From Euryarchaeota archaeon TMED132 (GTDB taxonomy: Archaea > Thermoplasmatota > Poseidoniia > Poseidoniales > Poseidoniaceae), in NCBI GenBank assembly GCA_002172355.2, contig NHGH02000040.1:23808-34640 (forward strand): DNA of 10,833 bases, in the 5' to 3' direction. Each line of letters opens with the position of its first letter. The first letter of the stretch is position 1. The notes beneath the pieces are model-generated. The model saw only the letters and a program-made list of their open reading frames with translations. It had not been told where the DNA came from and searched no databases. Positions 1-7,242 of the stretch are shown in pieces. The position numbers and the translations under genes are program-made.

Positions 1-270
1 GGATTCTTACCTCATGAAAGAGAGTGGTTCAGCGATTTACTAAATGATGGATGGCATGATGTTTTCAGAGAATTTACCGGCGAAGGAGTCAAAACTTACT
101 CATGGTGGTCAAATAGAGGCCAAGCGCGAGTGAAAGATAGGGGTTGGAGAATAGATTATTTTTTACTAAACCCAGTCGCTCAAAAGATGGTAAAATCTGT
201 ATCGATAAAAAGAGAAGGTGGATTAGAAATCTCAGACCATGCACCGGTAATTTTAGATTTAGAGGATTAA
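1..270 (+). CDS. xthA: Exodeoxyribonuclease III / AP endonuclease, C-terminal part (5' end outside window)
   Basis: This is the last 89 codons of an open frame that enters from the left edge. It belongs to the exonuclease III (EEP superfamily) AP endonucleases, which cut DNA 5' to abasic sites during base excision repair. The visible part carries the family's C-terminal signatures: a GFLPHEREWF stretch, then YSWWSNRGQAR, then GWRIDYFLL, which holds a conserved Asp, and finally SDHAPVIL near the end, where Asp-His is the catalytic pair. The frame ends with TAA at 268-270, only a few residues after SDHAPV, which is normal for the family. The stop overlaps that of the convergent Pcc1-like gene. 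The family assignment is strong. The exact substrate range (exonuclease versus AP endonuclease only) cannot be told from this fragment. Confidence 0.93.
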   Translation, partial: GFLPHEREWFSDLLNDGWHDVFREFTGEGVKTYSWWSNRGQARVKDRGWRIDYFLLNPVAQKMVKSVSIKREGGLEISDHAPVILDLED

Positions 271-491
271 TCCGTATTTTCTTCGATATCTGATAAGGCG
301 ACCAATAGGTCATCTACCCTATCTCTAAGAGATTGAATAGAAGAATCTTCTACAATTATTACAAGTTTCGCTTTATTTCCATCTTCTGTCATTTTAGCAG
401 AACACCCAGGTCTAGATGCAGCAGCAAGAAATGTAGTTGCGAGTGAAGCAGACCCAGACCATTCAATGGTTGCTTGGTAAGACTCGACCAT
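267..491 (-). CDS. Probable KEOPS complex subunit Pcc1-like protein
   Basis: This is a 74-residue protein starting MVESYQATIEW. Its size and pattern fit Pcc1, the small dimerising subunit of KEOPS, which makes the N6-threonylcarbamoyl-adenosine modification at position 37 of ANN-decoding tRNAs. It shows an N-terminal beta strand, an SRPGCSAKM segment, the strand KLVIIVEDSS, then the helix SIQSLRDRVDDLLVALSDIE. This matches the Pcc1 order of strand, 'hydrophobic-x-A/E-x-D', and a helix with an 'LR..V..LL' pattern. The frame is open further upstream to 557, but ATG at 491 is preferred because the longer form would overlap the start of divergent hflX, leaving a 24-bp gap with this choice. A CATAT-like element near 510-520 could be a weak TATA box for a leaderless message. 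Pcc1 proteins are short and weakly conserved, so this call is moderate. Confidence 0.6.
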   Translation of the reverse strand: MVESYQATIEWSGSASLATTFLAAASRPGCSAKMTEDGNKAKLVIIVEDSSIQSLRDRVDDLLVALSDIEENTD

Positions 492-504
492 GAACAATCC
501 AAGG

Positions 505-509
505 GGTGG
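505..509 (+). promoter_or_regulatory. Ribosome binding site deciding the hflX start
   Basis: GGTGG lies 6 bases upstream of the ATG at 516. It is complementary to the CACC core of the archaeal 16S rRNA 3' end. The same GGTG core precedes other starts in this window, and it favours 516 over the upstream TTG at 474 and the ATGs at 522 and 540. Confidence 0.5.
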
Positions 510-515
510 GCTGAT

Positions 516-1922
516 ATGAGGATGACTCTTGGACAAAACATGGCGAAGCAAGAGCACTTCGAAGTTCTTGCAGGTGCTGGCGGTGTTGCTCTAGGAGAGG
601 CTAGAACAAATCACGAAGGCAGGAAAGCGATTTTATTAGTTCGCGGCAATGATGATGTTTCAGAATTTTGTGGACTTGTCAATACCATGGGGATCGATAT
701 AATTGAAACATTAAATCAACCAGGACAAATAGACCCAAGAGGCTATTTCGGCAAAGGCAGATTGCAAGATGTTGGCGACGAATTGAAGACAAAAACCACT
801 AATCACCCATGGCACGGCGTCGACTTGGTTTTGATTCACACAAATGCAACACCGCGCCAAATAGTTGCAATTAGTGATGCGGTTCAAGTCGAAGTATGGG
901 ACAGAGTCAGGCTTTTACTTTCATTATTTACATCCCATGCAAATTCCTTAGAGGCAAGAACCCAAGTTAGAATCGCTAGATTACTTTCTGACAGAACTGT
1001 GCTTAGGGAGGTTGCAAACCAAACAACAACAGGTGAGAGAGCTGGATTTGGTGGTGGAGGTGTAACTGCTCTACAAGCAATTCTTGCCAATGTCAATAGA
1101 GAATTAACCTCCTTGCGCAAGCGACAGAAAAAACATGCCAATGCACAAGCCGAACGCCGCAAACAAAGGACTCGTAGTGGGGCGATGACAGTTGGTCTTG
1201 CAGGCTATACCAATGCCGGAAAATCTAGTCTATTTTTGAAATTATCAGGCAAAGATGTTCTGGTTGAGGATAAATTATTTTCCACTTTAGAAACAACTGT
1301 AGGTCGAATGGCTGCAAGTCCTAGAGTTCTTCTCGCTGATACTATTGGTTTTATCGATCAATTACCAAACTCGACATTGGATGCCTTTAGGGCTACGCTT
1401 GCAGAAGCATTAGAATGTGATTTATTGCTACTGCTAATAGATTCGAGTGACGAAATCTCCGAGTTAGAGAGAAAGTTAGCAACTTCTAGGAGTGAAATAT
1501 TTTCTAGGTATCTGAGTAATGAAGAGGAAGTAACAAATAATGTATTAACTGAAAAATCACTTCTTGTGGTTTTAACAAAGGCAGAATTAGTCGACGAAAC
1601 TTCATTACAAGAAAAATCAGAACTCATCAAAGAACTAGGATTTTCACAACCGATGGCGATTTCCTCATTTTCCGAATTAGGCTTGGTAGAATTACAAGAC
1701 ACCATATTGATGCGTTTATTTGGACCTCCTGTGGGCTTGATTTTACATCCAAGTTTAACGGGTAGAGCGATAGAAGGTTATGTTTCAGATGTTTATGAAT
1801 CGGGCCTTGTTACTGCGAAAACGGAGAATGATGACGGAACAATCAACATTCAAGTTTGGATACAATCACAATCATTATCTAAATTATTAGCTCATTCTAA
1901 TGGTCGCATTGAAGTCAAGTAG
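516..1922 (+). CDS. hflX: GTPase HflX (ribosome-associated GTP-binding protein)
   Basis: This is a 468-residue member of the HflX family of Obg/TRAFAC GTPases. In characterised members the protein binds the large ribosomal subunit and splits or rescues stalled ribosomes. The N-terminal HflX domain covers about residues 1-190 and includes the family stretch 'GQIDPRGYFGKGRLQDV'. It is followed by a glycine-rich 'GERAGFGGGG' segment and a coiled-coil stretch rich in Arg and Lys (LRKRQKKHANAQAERRKQR). The G domain follows: G1/P-loop GYTNAGKSS at 230-238, G3 DTIGF at 275-279, a G4-position TKAE at 354-357, and a G5-like ISSFSELGL. The C-terminal extension ends in EVK. The G4 motif departs from the usual NKxD (see findings). 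The ATG at 516 was chosen for its GGTGG site and because it avoids overlap with the divergent Pcc1-like gene. The next gene starts 14 bp downstream, so the two are probably co-transcribed. Confidence 0.93.
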   Translation: MRMTLGQNMAKQEHFEVLAGAGGVALGEARTNHEGRKAILLVRGNDDVSEFCGLVNTMGIDIIETLNQPGQIDPRGYFGKGRLQDVGDELKTKTTNHPWHGVDLVLIHTNATPRQIVAISDAVQVEVWDRVRLLLSLFTSHANSLEARTQVRIARLLSDRTVLREVANQTTTGERAGFGGGGVTALQAILANVNRELTSLRKRQKKHANAQAERRKQRTRSGAMTVGLAGYTNAGKSSLFLKLSGKDVLVEDKLFSTLETTVGRMAASPRVLLADTIGFIDQLPNSTLDAFRATLAEALECDLLLLLIDSSDEISELERKLATSRSEIFSRYLSNEEEVTNNVLTEKSLLVVLTKAELVDETSLQEKSELIKELGFSQPMAISSFSELGLVELQDTILMRLFGPPVGLILHPSLTGRAIEGYVSDVYESGLVTAKTENDDGTINIQVWIQSQSLSKLLAHSNGRIEVK

Positions 1923-1936
1923 GATGGCGGTTAAGC

Positions 1937-2839
1937 ATGGTTATGGGCGCAGATAGTGACAGTCAAGCCCAAGAGTTAGATTACATCGACGAGATGACAT
2001 CCAAAGATAATCCAAAACCAAATATTATGTTTGCATCTTCAGGCGCAAAACTGACAATAGAGCAAAAAAACATGCCGCCTATTGGTATTGCTACTGGGAT
2101 TTTTGTCGTCATTACCGCTTTACTTGGCCTCATCAATGGACTGGATTACACCTCTCCTCAATCCGGACTTGTCAGGCCAGACGAGTTCGTTTACAGCATG
2201 TCCCAAAATGCTCCAGATGATAGTGCAACATTCCAAGGAACTGTATATGACCACGAAGGAAATGGTTTGAATAATTCCACAGTTTATGTTTCATGGTTAG
2301 AGGGTGGGATTTGGAATTCTAGTGAATTTAATACCGACTCAGAGGGCAATTTTAAAATTGAAAAATTAGATCCTGGAATGGTTAGAGTCGATATTATAGT
2401 TAGTAGAAATGGGCATAGAGACGTGTTTTCCAATCGAGTACTACTCTCTCCCCCAGCATTATTTGAGCCGATTGGATTTACCACTATAGATTTCGAAGTT
2501 CCCTCAGAGGAAGATTTTGCTCAGCAAGAATGCTCTAATGGCGCCGATGATTGTGAAATACGCGAGATTGATAAGACGCCTGAGCAAATGGACCACCCTT
2601 TGATGGACCCGGGCGCATCTACCCTGTATACTACAGTTGGAATTGCATTCATTTCCTTGGCATTGATCTCCATGGGATTTGCAATTTGGTCAATGAAATC
2701 GGGCTCTATTGCTTTACTTAGAACAAGCGCTGCTCTATCATTTTTCACAATGGGGCATTATTATTCGGCATGTCTTTTTGGATTGGTAGCATTCATTATT
2801 ACTTACTCGATTAAAAAACCAAAGATAAGCATGGAATAA
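1937..2839 (+). CDS. Membrane protein with external carboxypeptidase-regulatory-like beta domain
   Basis: This is a 300-residue protein with no clear enzymatic motif. Residues 1-47 are polar and probably cytoplasmic. Residues 48-68 form a membrane segment (IGIATGIFVVITALLGLI). Residues 98-170 match the carboxypeptidase-regulatory-like / transthyretin-like fold: 'FQGTVYDHEGNGLNNSTVYV', 'FNTDSEGNFKIEKLDPG' and 'VRVDIIVSRNGH'. These are the hallmark G-x-V-x-D-x-x-G, 'TDxxGxF' and 'L.PG.Y.V' elements. Cys199 and Cys206 lie in an acidic external linker and could form a disulfide. Residues 229-252 and 257-292 hold two or three more membrane segments, ending in KKPKISME. Such domains usually serve as surface or adhesive modules. 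The start may be M1 (1937) or M3 (1943). It lies 14 bp after hflX. The domain calls are firm but the function is unknown. Confidence 0.8.
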   Translation: MVMGADSDSQAQELDYIDEMTSKDNPKPNIMFASSGAKLTIEQKNMPPIGIATGIFVVITALLGLINGLDYTSPQSGLVRPDEFVYSMSQNAPDDSATFQGTVYDHEGNGLNNSTVYVSWLEGGIWNSSEFNTDSEGNFKIEKLDPGMVRVDIIVSRNGHRDVFSNRVLLSPPALFEPIGFTTIDFEVPSEEDFAQQECSNGADDCEIREIDKTPEQMDHPLMDPGASTLYTTVGIAFISLALISMGFAIWSMKSGSIALLRTSAALSFFTMGHYYSACLFGLVAFIITYSIKKPKISME

Positions 2840-2857
2840 ATATTCTAAGTCAATAAT

Positions 2858-2866
2858 TGATAATTT
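2858..2866 (+). promoter_or_regulatory. Possible TATA box for the WD40-like gene
   Basis: TGATAATTT lies in the 51-bp gap after the membrane protein. Its centre is about 28 bases upstream of the ATG at 2891. No ribosome binding site precedes that ATG, so the spacing suggests a leaderless transcript beginning at or near the start codon. The element is weak in sequence. Confidence 0.35.
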
Positions 2867-2890
2867 TGATGCAAAACAAGCGTCTCTATT

Positions 2891-3991
2891 ATGACGGGGA
2901 GCCAAACATGGCCCAATATGGACTTGTTGGGGGCGTGTTGGATGATTCGCTCTTTAGAGCAATCCGTTGCCTCGGTTTCTTTTGATGAACAAAACAATCT
3001 TGTTGCTGGCGGTTGGGACGGGCAAATAAGAAAATGGAATTCTGACGGCGACTTACTATGGTCTGAAAATTTACCCGATAGGATTACTGAAATAATATTT
3101 CATAAGAACCAGATAATTCTAACATCTGGTTTACACATAGTCAATCTAAATGCAGAAACAGGCCAAATTAATTGGCAGCACCCATTAGAGGGTAGTGCGG
3201 ATTCAGCAATAGTTGATGATGATGAAATTTATGCGACGTCCTCAGTCTATGATATTGAACACAACGATTTCTTAGAATCAGCGATTTGGAAATATTCCCT
3301 TGAAGGCGAACAAAAGTGGGTTATCAAGTTGAACGAGCGCCCATGGTTCATCATGTCGCATCAGTCCAGAGTCCTAGTTGGCCTAGGAAGGCCCATGTCG
3401 GGTTGGGCTGAGATTCTTTCAGAGGGCGAGATAATCAACCACCAATTAGAAACCTCTTCTCCTATAATGTGCGGAACCATGACATCAAACGAAGTTTTAC
3501 TCGGGCATGCGGATGGAACGATTAGTAATTTGAAAACAACCGAAAACAAACTCGAACAATCTGTCGAATCATTACAAGCAACAGAGAAAATCCGCATAGC
3601 ATCTTTAGAAGGTGGAGAATTAGTCGCTACAGATGCAGGAAACAAAACCATCTGGGCAGAACCTGGTGCGCCTATAAGTACTCAAGCAATTGGCTTCAAA
3701 ACCTCAAAAATAACCACACATTGGTCTACGAGATGGAGTGGAATTGAAGGTAACTTAGAGGTGAGAGACTTAGCCAATGGAAACCTCATTGCCAAGTCCC
3801 CAATCCCACAAACAAGGGCAATTTTTAGCAATGATTCTAGGGTTGTAATAGGGTCTGATGATGGTAAAATTCATGTTTGGGAGAAAGATATGTTTAGCCG
3901 CAGAAACCAATCTGATAGTTCTAAACAATCCGAATCATCTTCTCAAAGAGACGCGCTGAAAGAAAAACTCAGGGCACTTAGAAATAAGTGA
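2891..3991 (+). CDS. WD40/PQQ-like beta-propeller protein with charged C-terminal tail
   Basis: This is a 366-residue protein without a signal peptide or membrane segment, so it is probably cytoplasmic. It contains repeated WD40-type blades: 'VSFDEQNNLVAGGWDGQIRKWN' style at 28-50, 'HIVNLNAETGQINWQ' at 82-96, 'VLLGHADGTISNL' at 202-214, 'GIEGNLEVRDLANGNLI' at 284-300, and 'RVVIGSDDGKIHVWEKD' at 317-333. The GWDG and SDDG turns and the x-x-V/L-W endings are typical. Blades with 'GEQKWVI' and 'GQINWQ' look PQQ-like. After the last blade comes a Ser-rich linker (341-352) and a basic helix (DALKEKLRALRNK). Beta-propellers are usually interaction scaffolds; no catalytic residues can be inferred. 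M1 was chosen because of the upstream TATA-like element, but ATG at 2942 (M18) would still keep the first blade. The stop is 1 bp from the convergent mptE stop. Confidence 0.8.
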   Translation: MTGSQTWPNMDLLGACWMIRSLEQSVASVSFDEQNNLVAGGWDGQIRKWNSDGDLLWSENLPDRITEIIFHKNQIILTSGLHIVNLNAETGQINWQHPLEGSADSAIVDDDEIYATSSVYDIEHNDFLESAIWKYSLEGEQKWVIKLNERPWFIMSHQSRVLVGLGRPMSGWAEILSEGEIINHQLETSSPIMCGTMTSNEVLLGHADGTISNLKTTENKLEQSVESLQATEKIRIASLEGGELVATDAGNKTIWAEPGAPISTQAIGFKTSKITTHWSTRWSGIEGNLEVRDLANGNLIAKSPIPQTRAIFSNDSRVVIGSDDGKIHVWEKDMFSRRNQSDSSKQSESSSQRDALKEKLRALRNK

Positions 3992-3992
3992 A

Positions 3993-4724
3993 TCAATCTT
4001 TAATTTGAGTTTCCAAATTCAAGAACCCCAATATCTTCTTCATCCAAGATAATTTCTTCATTTTTGTTTCTGGGTTAGTGGCTCCAGACCAAACTCCTAC
4101 TTTTTGTGTAGAAAATCCGACCAACTCGATCTTATCTTTTGCAACCCCTGCCCACAATGCAAAACACACAGCACGGTCTCCATCGGTAAAACCACCAAAA
4201 TTATACATTCCCTCGAGACTTTCATTGGTTTGATGTGATAATACAAGACTAGGTGGATTAGAGAAAGTACTCCAATTATCCAGAGCCCTTTGCCACCTAG
4301 AAAAATTATCTCCATGAGCATGTACGACGAATCGTTGGTTTTTTGATGCTGCAAGTTCGATGTGCTCTCCTCCATCTAAATCACTGACAATACAGGTCAA
4401 TGGTTTGAAATCAAGCAGTGCGCCAACAGAACCATCAGCAGCAATTACTGCGGTATTGGTAAAATCGATTTCTGACAGTTCCTGTTGTTCTGCTGCTGCC
4501 CCAATAATGACTAATTTATCACAAGTTGCTAACTCTGCACAGATTTCTTCTAAACACCTTTTCCTCGAATCCAAACTCCAGTTTTCCGTGCCAAACGGGA
4601 AATCTTCTTTGAAAGCACCTTCCATCGATTTAGCACTATCAAAATCATCGGAGTAATTCCACCCAAACGACAATCTAACATCATCTTGAAACCCAATAAG
4701 ACGCTGTAAACGACTCTCTGGCAT
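3993..4724 (-). CDS. mptE: MptE-like 6-hydroxymethyl-7,8-dihydropterin diphosphokinase
   Basis: This 243-residue protein is of the archaeal MptE/DUF115 family. The enzyme transfers diphosphate from ATP to 6-hydroxymethyl-7,8-dihydropterin, a step in tetrahydromethanopterin or folate synthesis. The family motifs appear in order: VIIGAA at 72-77, AADGS at 95-99, CIVSDLDGG at 111-119, VVHAHGDN at 133-140, HQTNES at 164-169, NFGGFTDGDRAV at 175-186 and ELVGFS at 200-205. A lysine-rich KMKKLSWMKK tail region follows, as in relatives. The Asp and His rich motifs are those expected to bind metal and ATP. The first 45 residues are less conserved. The start is ATG at 4724, downstream of a GGCGG run on this strand. 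The gene is divergent from priL across 77 bp and convergent with the WD40-like gene. The bifunctional bacterial FolK is unrelated in sequence, so this is an archaeal-type pathway gene. Confidence 0.9.
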   Translation of the reverse strand: MPESRLQRLIGFQDDVRLSFGWNYSDDFDSAKSMEGAFKEDFPFGTENWSLDSRKRCLEEICAELATCDKLVIIGAAAEQQELSEIDFTNTAVIAADGSVGALLDFKPLTCIVSDLDGGEHIELAASKNQRFVVHAHGDNFSRWQRALDNWSTFSNPPSLVLSHQTNESLEGMYNFGGFTDGDRAVCFALWAGVAKDKIELVGFSTQKVGVWSGATNPETKMKKLSWMKKILGFLNLETQIKD

Positions 4725-4801
4725 AGACCGCCCAGCCCCCTCTACATCATCAAAACATCCACATGAAGGAGTTCATATGCTGTTGGCTCTGTGGATATTA
4801 C

Positions 4802-6037
4802 ATGCCCGTTCCACGTGAACCCCCATCGTTAAACGATGAAGTCACGTTATCTCGCTATCCCTTCCTGCCTCAAGCGGCAGAATGGATTAGAAATATGGCT
4901 CAAAAGCACGAGATAAATTTAGAGGAATTACTCGATGGAGAATGGATGGAAAAAGCAAGGCAAAGAGCTAGAATTAGACTTGTTGATTCAGTCCAATCCA
5001 AAGAAGGGGTTGAAGTGGTCGGAGGAGATATCCATACAGAGGAAGGCCGCTTAATTGAAGCGTTTTCATTTTATTATGCAAGATTGGTAGTCTGCGCATC
5101 TGAAGATGAACGCTTGATTGCACGATGGTCTCAAGCAGAGGCAGCGCGTGCTGAGCAAATATTAGCCAAGGATGATAAGAACTTAGAGAACATTGCTAAA
5201 ACTTACATTACAGGGCTCAAATTCGAAGATAAGCAAGATGAAAGTTATGACTTTTCCACCGGCTCTATGGCAATGCAAAATGTCAAAAAGAAGAAAGAAG
5301 GTAAAGTTTGGAAGATAAGTTTAGTGGATTTTATTGAGATATGCCCAAAAATAACTGGCAGTAGGTGGAGGCTTGCCAATAATGATATTCAAGATGGCTG
5401 GATAACACTGTTTGAAGAGCAGCAATATACTTCTTCAGGAAAATTATCTAGGCTTTTACGTGAGCGCATTAAGGCTTCGATTGAAGCAGAAGCACTAGAA
5501 AAAATGGCAGAGGTGACAACAGACCTTGCCATACGTCTTGCCGAACCGGTTGGCATGGTTCGAAACCTAATGGCTAACAAGGCGAGCGAAGCAATAGCAC
5601 TTGTCGGGGCTGACGAATCTGATTGGCCCCCCTGCATGATAACAGTTGTATCCGATTTAGCCAAGGGAGTTAACGTTAATCACTTCGGTAGAGTATTCCT
5701 TGGAGCGATGGCGGCTACGTTAGCGATACCTAGGGAGTCATGTGTTAGTTTCTTCAGTGGGGCTCCAGATTTTAGCGAAGGAACTACCACATATCAGGTA
5801 AATCACCTATATGATAATGCATACACTCCAGCCAAGTGTAGTAGTTTGAAAGTAAATCACAACTGCCCGGTTCTTCCAGGTGACGACCGATTATGCGACC
5901 AACCTTGGCTCGACCACCCGTTGAAATATATCCGCGCAACACAGCGCTGGAAGGCAAAAAACAAAGCGGCAGAAGAAAAATTTGAAGCCGAAGTTTCCAA
6001 AGACGATTCAAAACCCGCCACAGAGCAAAAAGACTGA
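4802..6037 (+). CDS. priL: DNA primase large subunit PriL (Fe-S protein)
   Basis: This 411-residue protein is the regulatory large subunit of archaeal/eukaryotic-type primase. With PriS it makes RNA primers for replication. Four cysteines match the 4Fe-4S ligand set: Cys278 (DWPPCM), Cys346 (PAKCSS), Cys355 (NHNCPV) and Cys365 (DDRLCDQP). The family stretches 'VNHFGRVFLGAMA', 'GAPDFSEGTTTYQVNHLY' and 'WLDHPLKYIRATQRW' surround them. The helical N-terminal domain contains 'YPFLPQAAEWI'. The C-terminal 30 residues are a charged, Lys/Glu-rich tail (KNKAAEEKFEAEVSKDD). ATG at 4802 (MPVPREPPS) was preferred over ATG at 4763, whose 13 added residues (MKEFICCWLCGYY) look non-coding-like and lack a binding site. 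A weak TATA-like TTCATATG at 4773-4780 is about 25 bases upstream of 4802, which fits a leaderless start. Confidence 0.93.
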   Translation: MPVPREPPSLNDEVTLSRYPFLPQAAEWIRNMAQKHEINLEELLDGEWMEKARQRARIRLVDSVQSKEGVEVVGGDIHTEEGRLIEAFSFYYARLVVCASEDERLIARWSQAEAARAEQILAKDDKNLENIAKTYITGLKFEDKQDESYDFSTGSMAMQNVKKKKEGKVWKISLVDFIEICPKITGSRWRLANNDIQDGWITLFEEQQYTSSGKLSRLLRERIKASIEAEALEKMAEVTTDLAIRLAEPVGMVRNLMANKASEAIALVGADESDWPPCMITVVSDLAKGVNVNHFGRVFLGAMAATLAIPRESCVSFFSGAPDFSEGTTTYQVNHLYDNAYTPAKCSSLKVNHNCPVLPGDDRLCDQPWLDHPLKYIRATQRWKAKNKAAEEKFEAEVSKDDSKPATEQKD

Positions 6038-6061
6038 GAAAAACATCAGTCGAAACGGGTT

Positions 6062-6071
6062 TTCGCGCGAA
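6062..6071. promoter_or_regulatory. Perfect palindrome upstream of the DUF373 gene
   Basis: TTCGCGCGAA is a perfect 10-base palindrome in the 84-bp gap between priL and the DUF373 gene, 50 bases before the latter's ATG. Its CG-rich core stands out from the AT-rich surroundings. It could be a protein binding site or chance. An overlapping weak hairpin (CGAAA at 6051-6055 with TTTCG at 6061-6065) uses the same bases. Confidence 0.3.
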
Positions 6072-6110
6072 GCCTTTGAAATGTAGGACGAGTTAGCATG
6101 AACATCAAAC

Positions 6111-6115
6111 GGTGA
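6111..6115 (+). promoter_or_regulatory. Ribosome binding site of the DUF373 gene
   Basis: GGTGA lies 6 bases before the ATG at 6122, the standard archaeal position, and fixes this start. It overlaps the end of a 5-codon mini-frame (ATG at 6098, stop TGA at 6113-6115), which is probably coincidental. Confidence 0.6.
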
Positions 6116-6121
6116 ATATAC

Positions 6122-7240
6122 ATGACACGAACCCTTGTTTTGACTGTTGACCGAGACAATGATCTTGGAATTAAGACAGCCATTAGAGGCCCAGTAGTGG
6201 GTCGTCGTCAGGTTTTGACAGCCGCATTGAAGTTGGGTATTGCCGACCCCGAGGAGAGCGATACCAATGCTATACTTGGCGCTTTATCACAGCACGACAA
6301 TCTAAGTGAAAATTCGGCAGATGACGATGAGGTTGAAATTGCAATTCTAACAGGCGATGAGAAAGTTGGGATTCGCTCCGACAGAGCGATAGCAGCCCAA
6401 TTAGAGGAAGTAGTCGCAGCATTTCAACCGGACAAAGCAATACTTGTAACAGATGGTGCTGAGGACGAATCTGTTCTTCCAATCATTCAATCCCAAGTTA
6501 GAATCGACCACGTTGAAAAGATAATTGTCAAGCAGTCAAAAGGTATTGAAGGAACTTATTACTATATCGTAAAAGCACTTGAAGACCCTAAATGGCGTGC
6601 AAAAATAATGATTCCATTCGGGCTAGTATTAGCCATCCTTGGGTTAGGAATTATGCTACCCCAAGAGATTGGAGGAATTGTCATTGGTGCGCTACCCTTA
6701 GTCACTGGATTGTATATTTTTAGCAAGGGCGCAGGAATTGAAACCACTGTTAACAGAGTAATCCAGGAGATGAGGGATAACGCAGACGCCGCTATGTTTT
6801 CTTCTTTACTTTGGACTGCAACACTCTTCAGTGCAATTTTTGCAGTAGCTGAGGGTTACCGAGCATACGATGATTTGGTTTCTACGGTGGAAACCTCAAT
6901 ACTATGGCTCGAGGTAGTCCATTCAGCACTTGCATGGATGGTTATCGCATTCTTGACTTCAACTGCAGGTTTCATGTTCTTAAGATTGAGAAGAGGTTCT
7001 TTCTCAGGTCGTTTAATCGTTCTTGGGATTTTTGGAATGGTCGTTTACTCCTTTGTAAACGCGGCGTTGATAATATCGACAGATGTGCTCAAAGGAGACT
7101 CATATGAGTTCAGCGTATCGCAGATCCTCACCGACCTTGGCTACCCATTGATTTGGGTGGTAGTATTATGGATGGCGACAACAATCAAGAGCACACTTCA
7201 AGCAAAACAGGCTCAATCAGACCGTTATTGGGGAATTTGA
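6122..7240 (+). CDS. DUF373 family multi-pass membrane protein
   Basis: This 372-residue protein matches the archaeal DUF373 family, whose function is not established. The N-terminal soluble domain (1-160) holds the family signatures: 'LVLTVDRDNDLGIKT' at 5-19, 'GPVVGR' at 23-28, 'ADPEESDTNAI' at 41-51, 'ILTGDEKVGIRSDRAI' at 75-90, 'ILVTDGAEDESVLPII' at 107-122, and 'IIVKQSKGIEGTYYY' at 134-148. The repeated Asp/Glu-rich turns (DRDND, DPEESD, DGAEDE) suggest a metal or nucleotide site, but this is inference. From residue 163 on, about six membrane segments follow: 163-180, 182-200, 225-246, 261-287, 297-320 and 335-355. A soluble N-domain of Rossmann-like alternation on a membrane anchor fits a sensor or transporter-linked role, unproven. 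Its start is fixed by GGTGA. It converges on the CBS gene with a 2-bp gap. Confidence 0.88.
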   Translation: MTRTLVLTVDRDNDLGIKTAIRGPVVGRRQVLTAALKLGIADPEESDTNAILGALSQHDNLSENSADDDEVEIAILTGDEKVGIRSDRAIAAQLEEVVAAFQPDKAILVTDGAEDESVLPIIQSQVRIDHVEKIIVKQSKGIEGTYYYIVKALEDPKWRAKIMIPFGLVLAILGLGIMLPQEIGGIVIGALPLVTGLYIFSKGAGIETTVNRVIQEMRDNADAAMFSSLLWTATLFSAIFAVAEGYRAYDDLVSTVETSILWLEVVHSALAWMVIAFLTSTAGFMFLRLRRGSFSGRLIVLGIFGMVVYSFVNAALIISTDVLKGDSYEFSVSQILTDLGYPLIWVVVLWMATTIKSTLQAKQAQSDRYWGI

Positions 7241-7242
7241 AC

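Noticed and set aside
474..515. Upstream extension of hflX from a TTG at 474.
   Set aside because: It would overlap the start of the divergent Pcc1-like gene. The ATG at 516 has a well-spaced GGTGG site.
4360..4656. 98-residue open frame on the plus strand.
   Set aside because: It is the antisense shadow of mptE, which has all its family motifs on the minus strand.
4763..4801. N-terminal extension of priL (ATG at 4763).
   Set aside because: The added residues are Cys/Trp-rich and unlike PriL, and no binding site precedes this ATG.
6098..6115. Five-codon mini-frame (ATG to TGA) before the DUF373 gene, a possible upstream leader peptide.
   Set aside because: Its stop falls in the GGTGA site, it has no ribosome binding site of its own, and frames this short arise often by chance.
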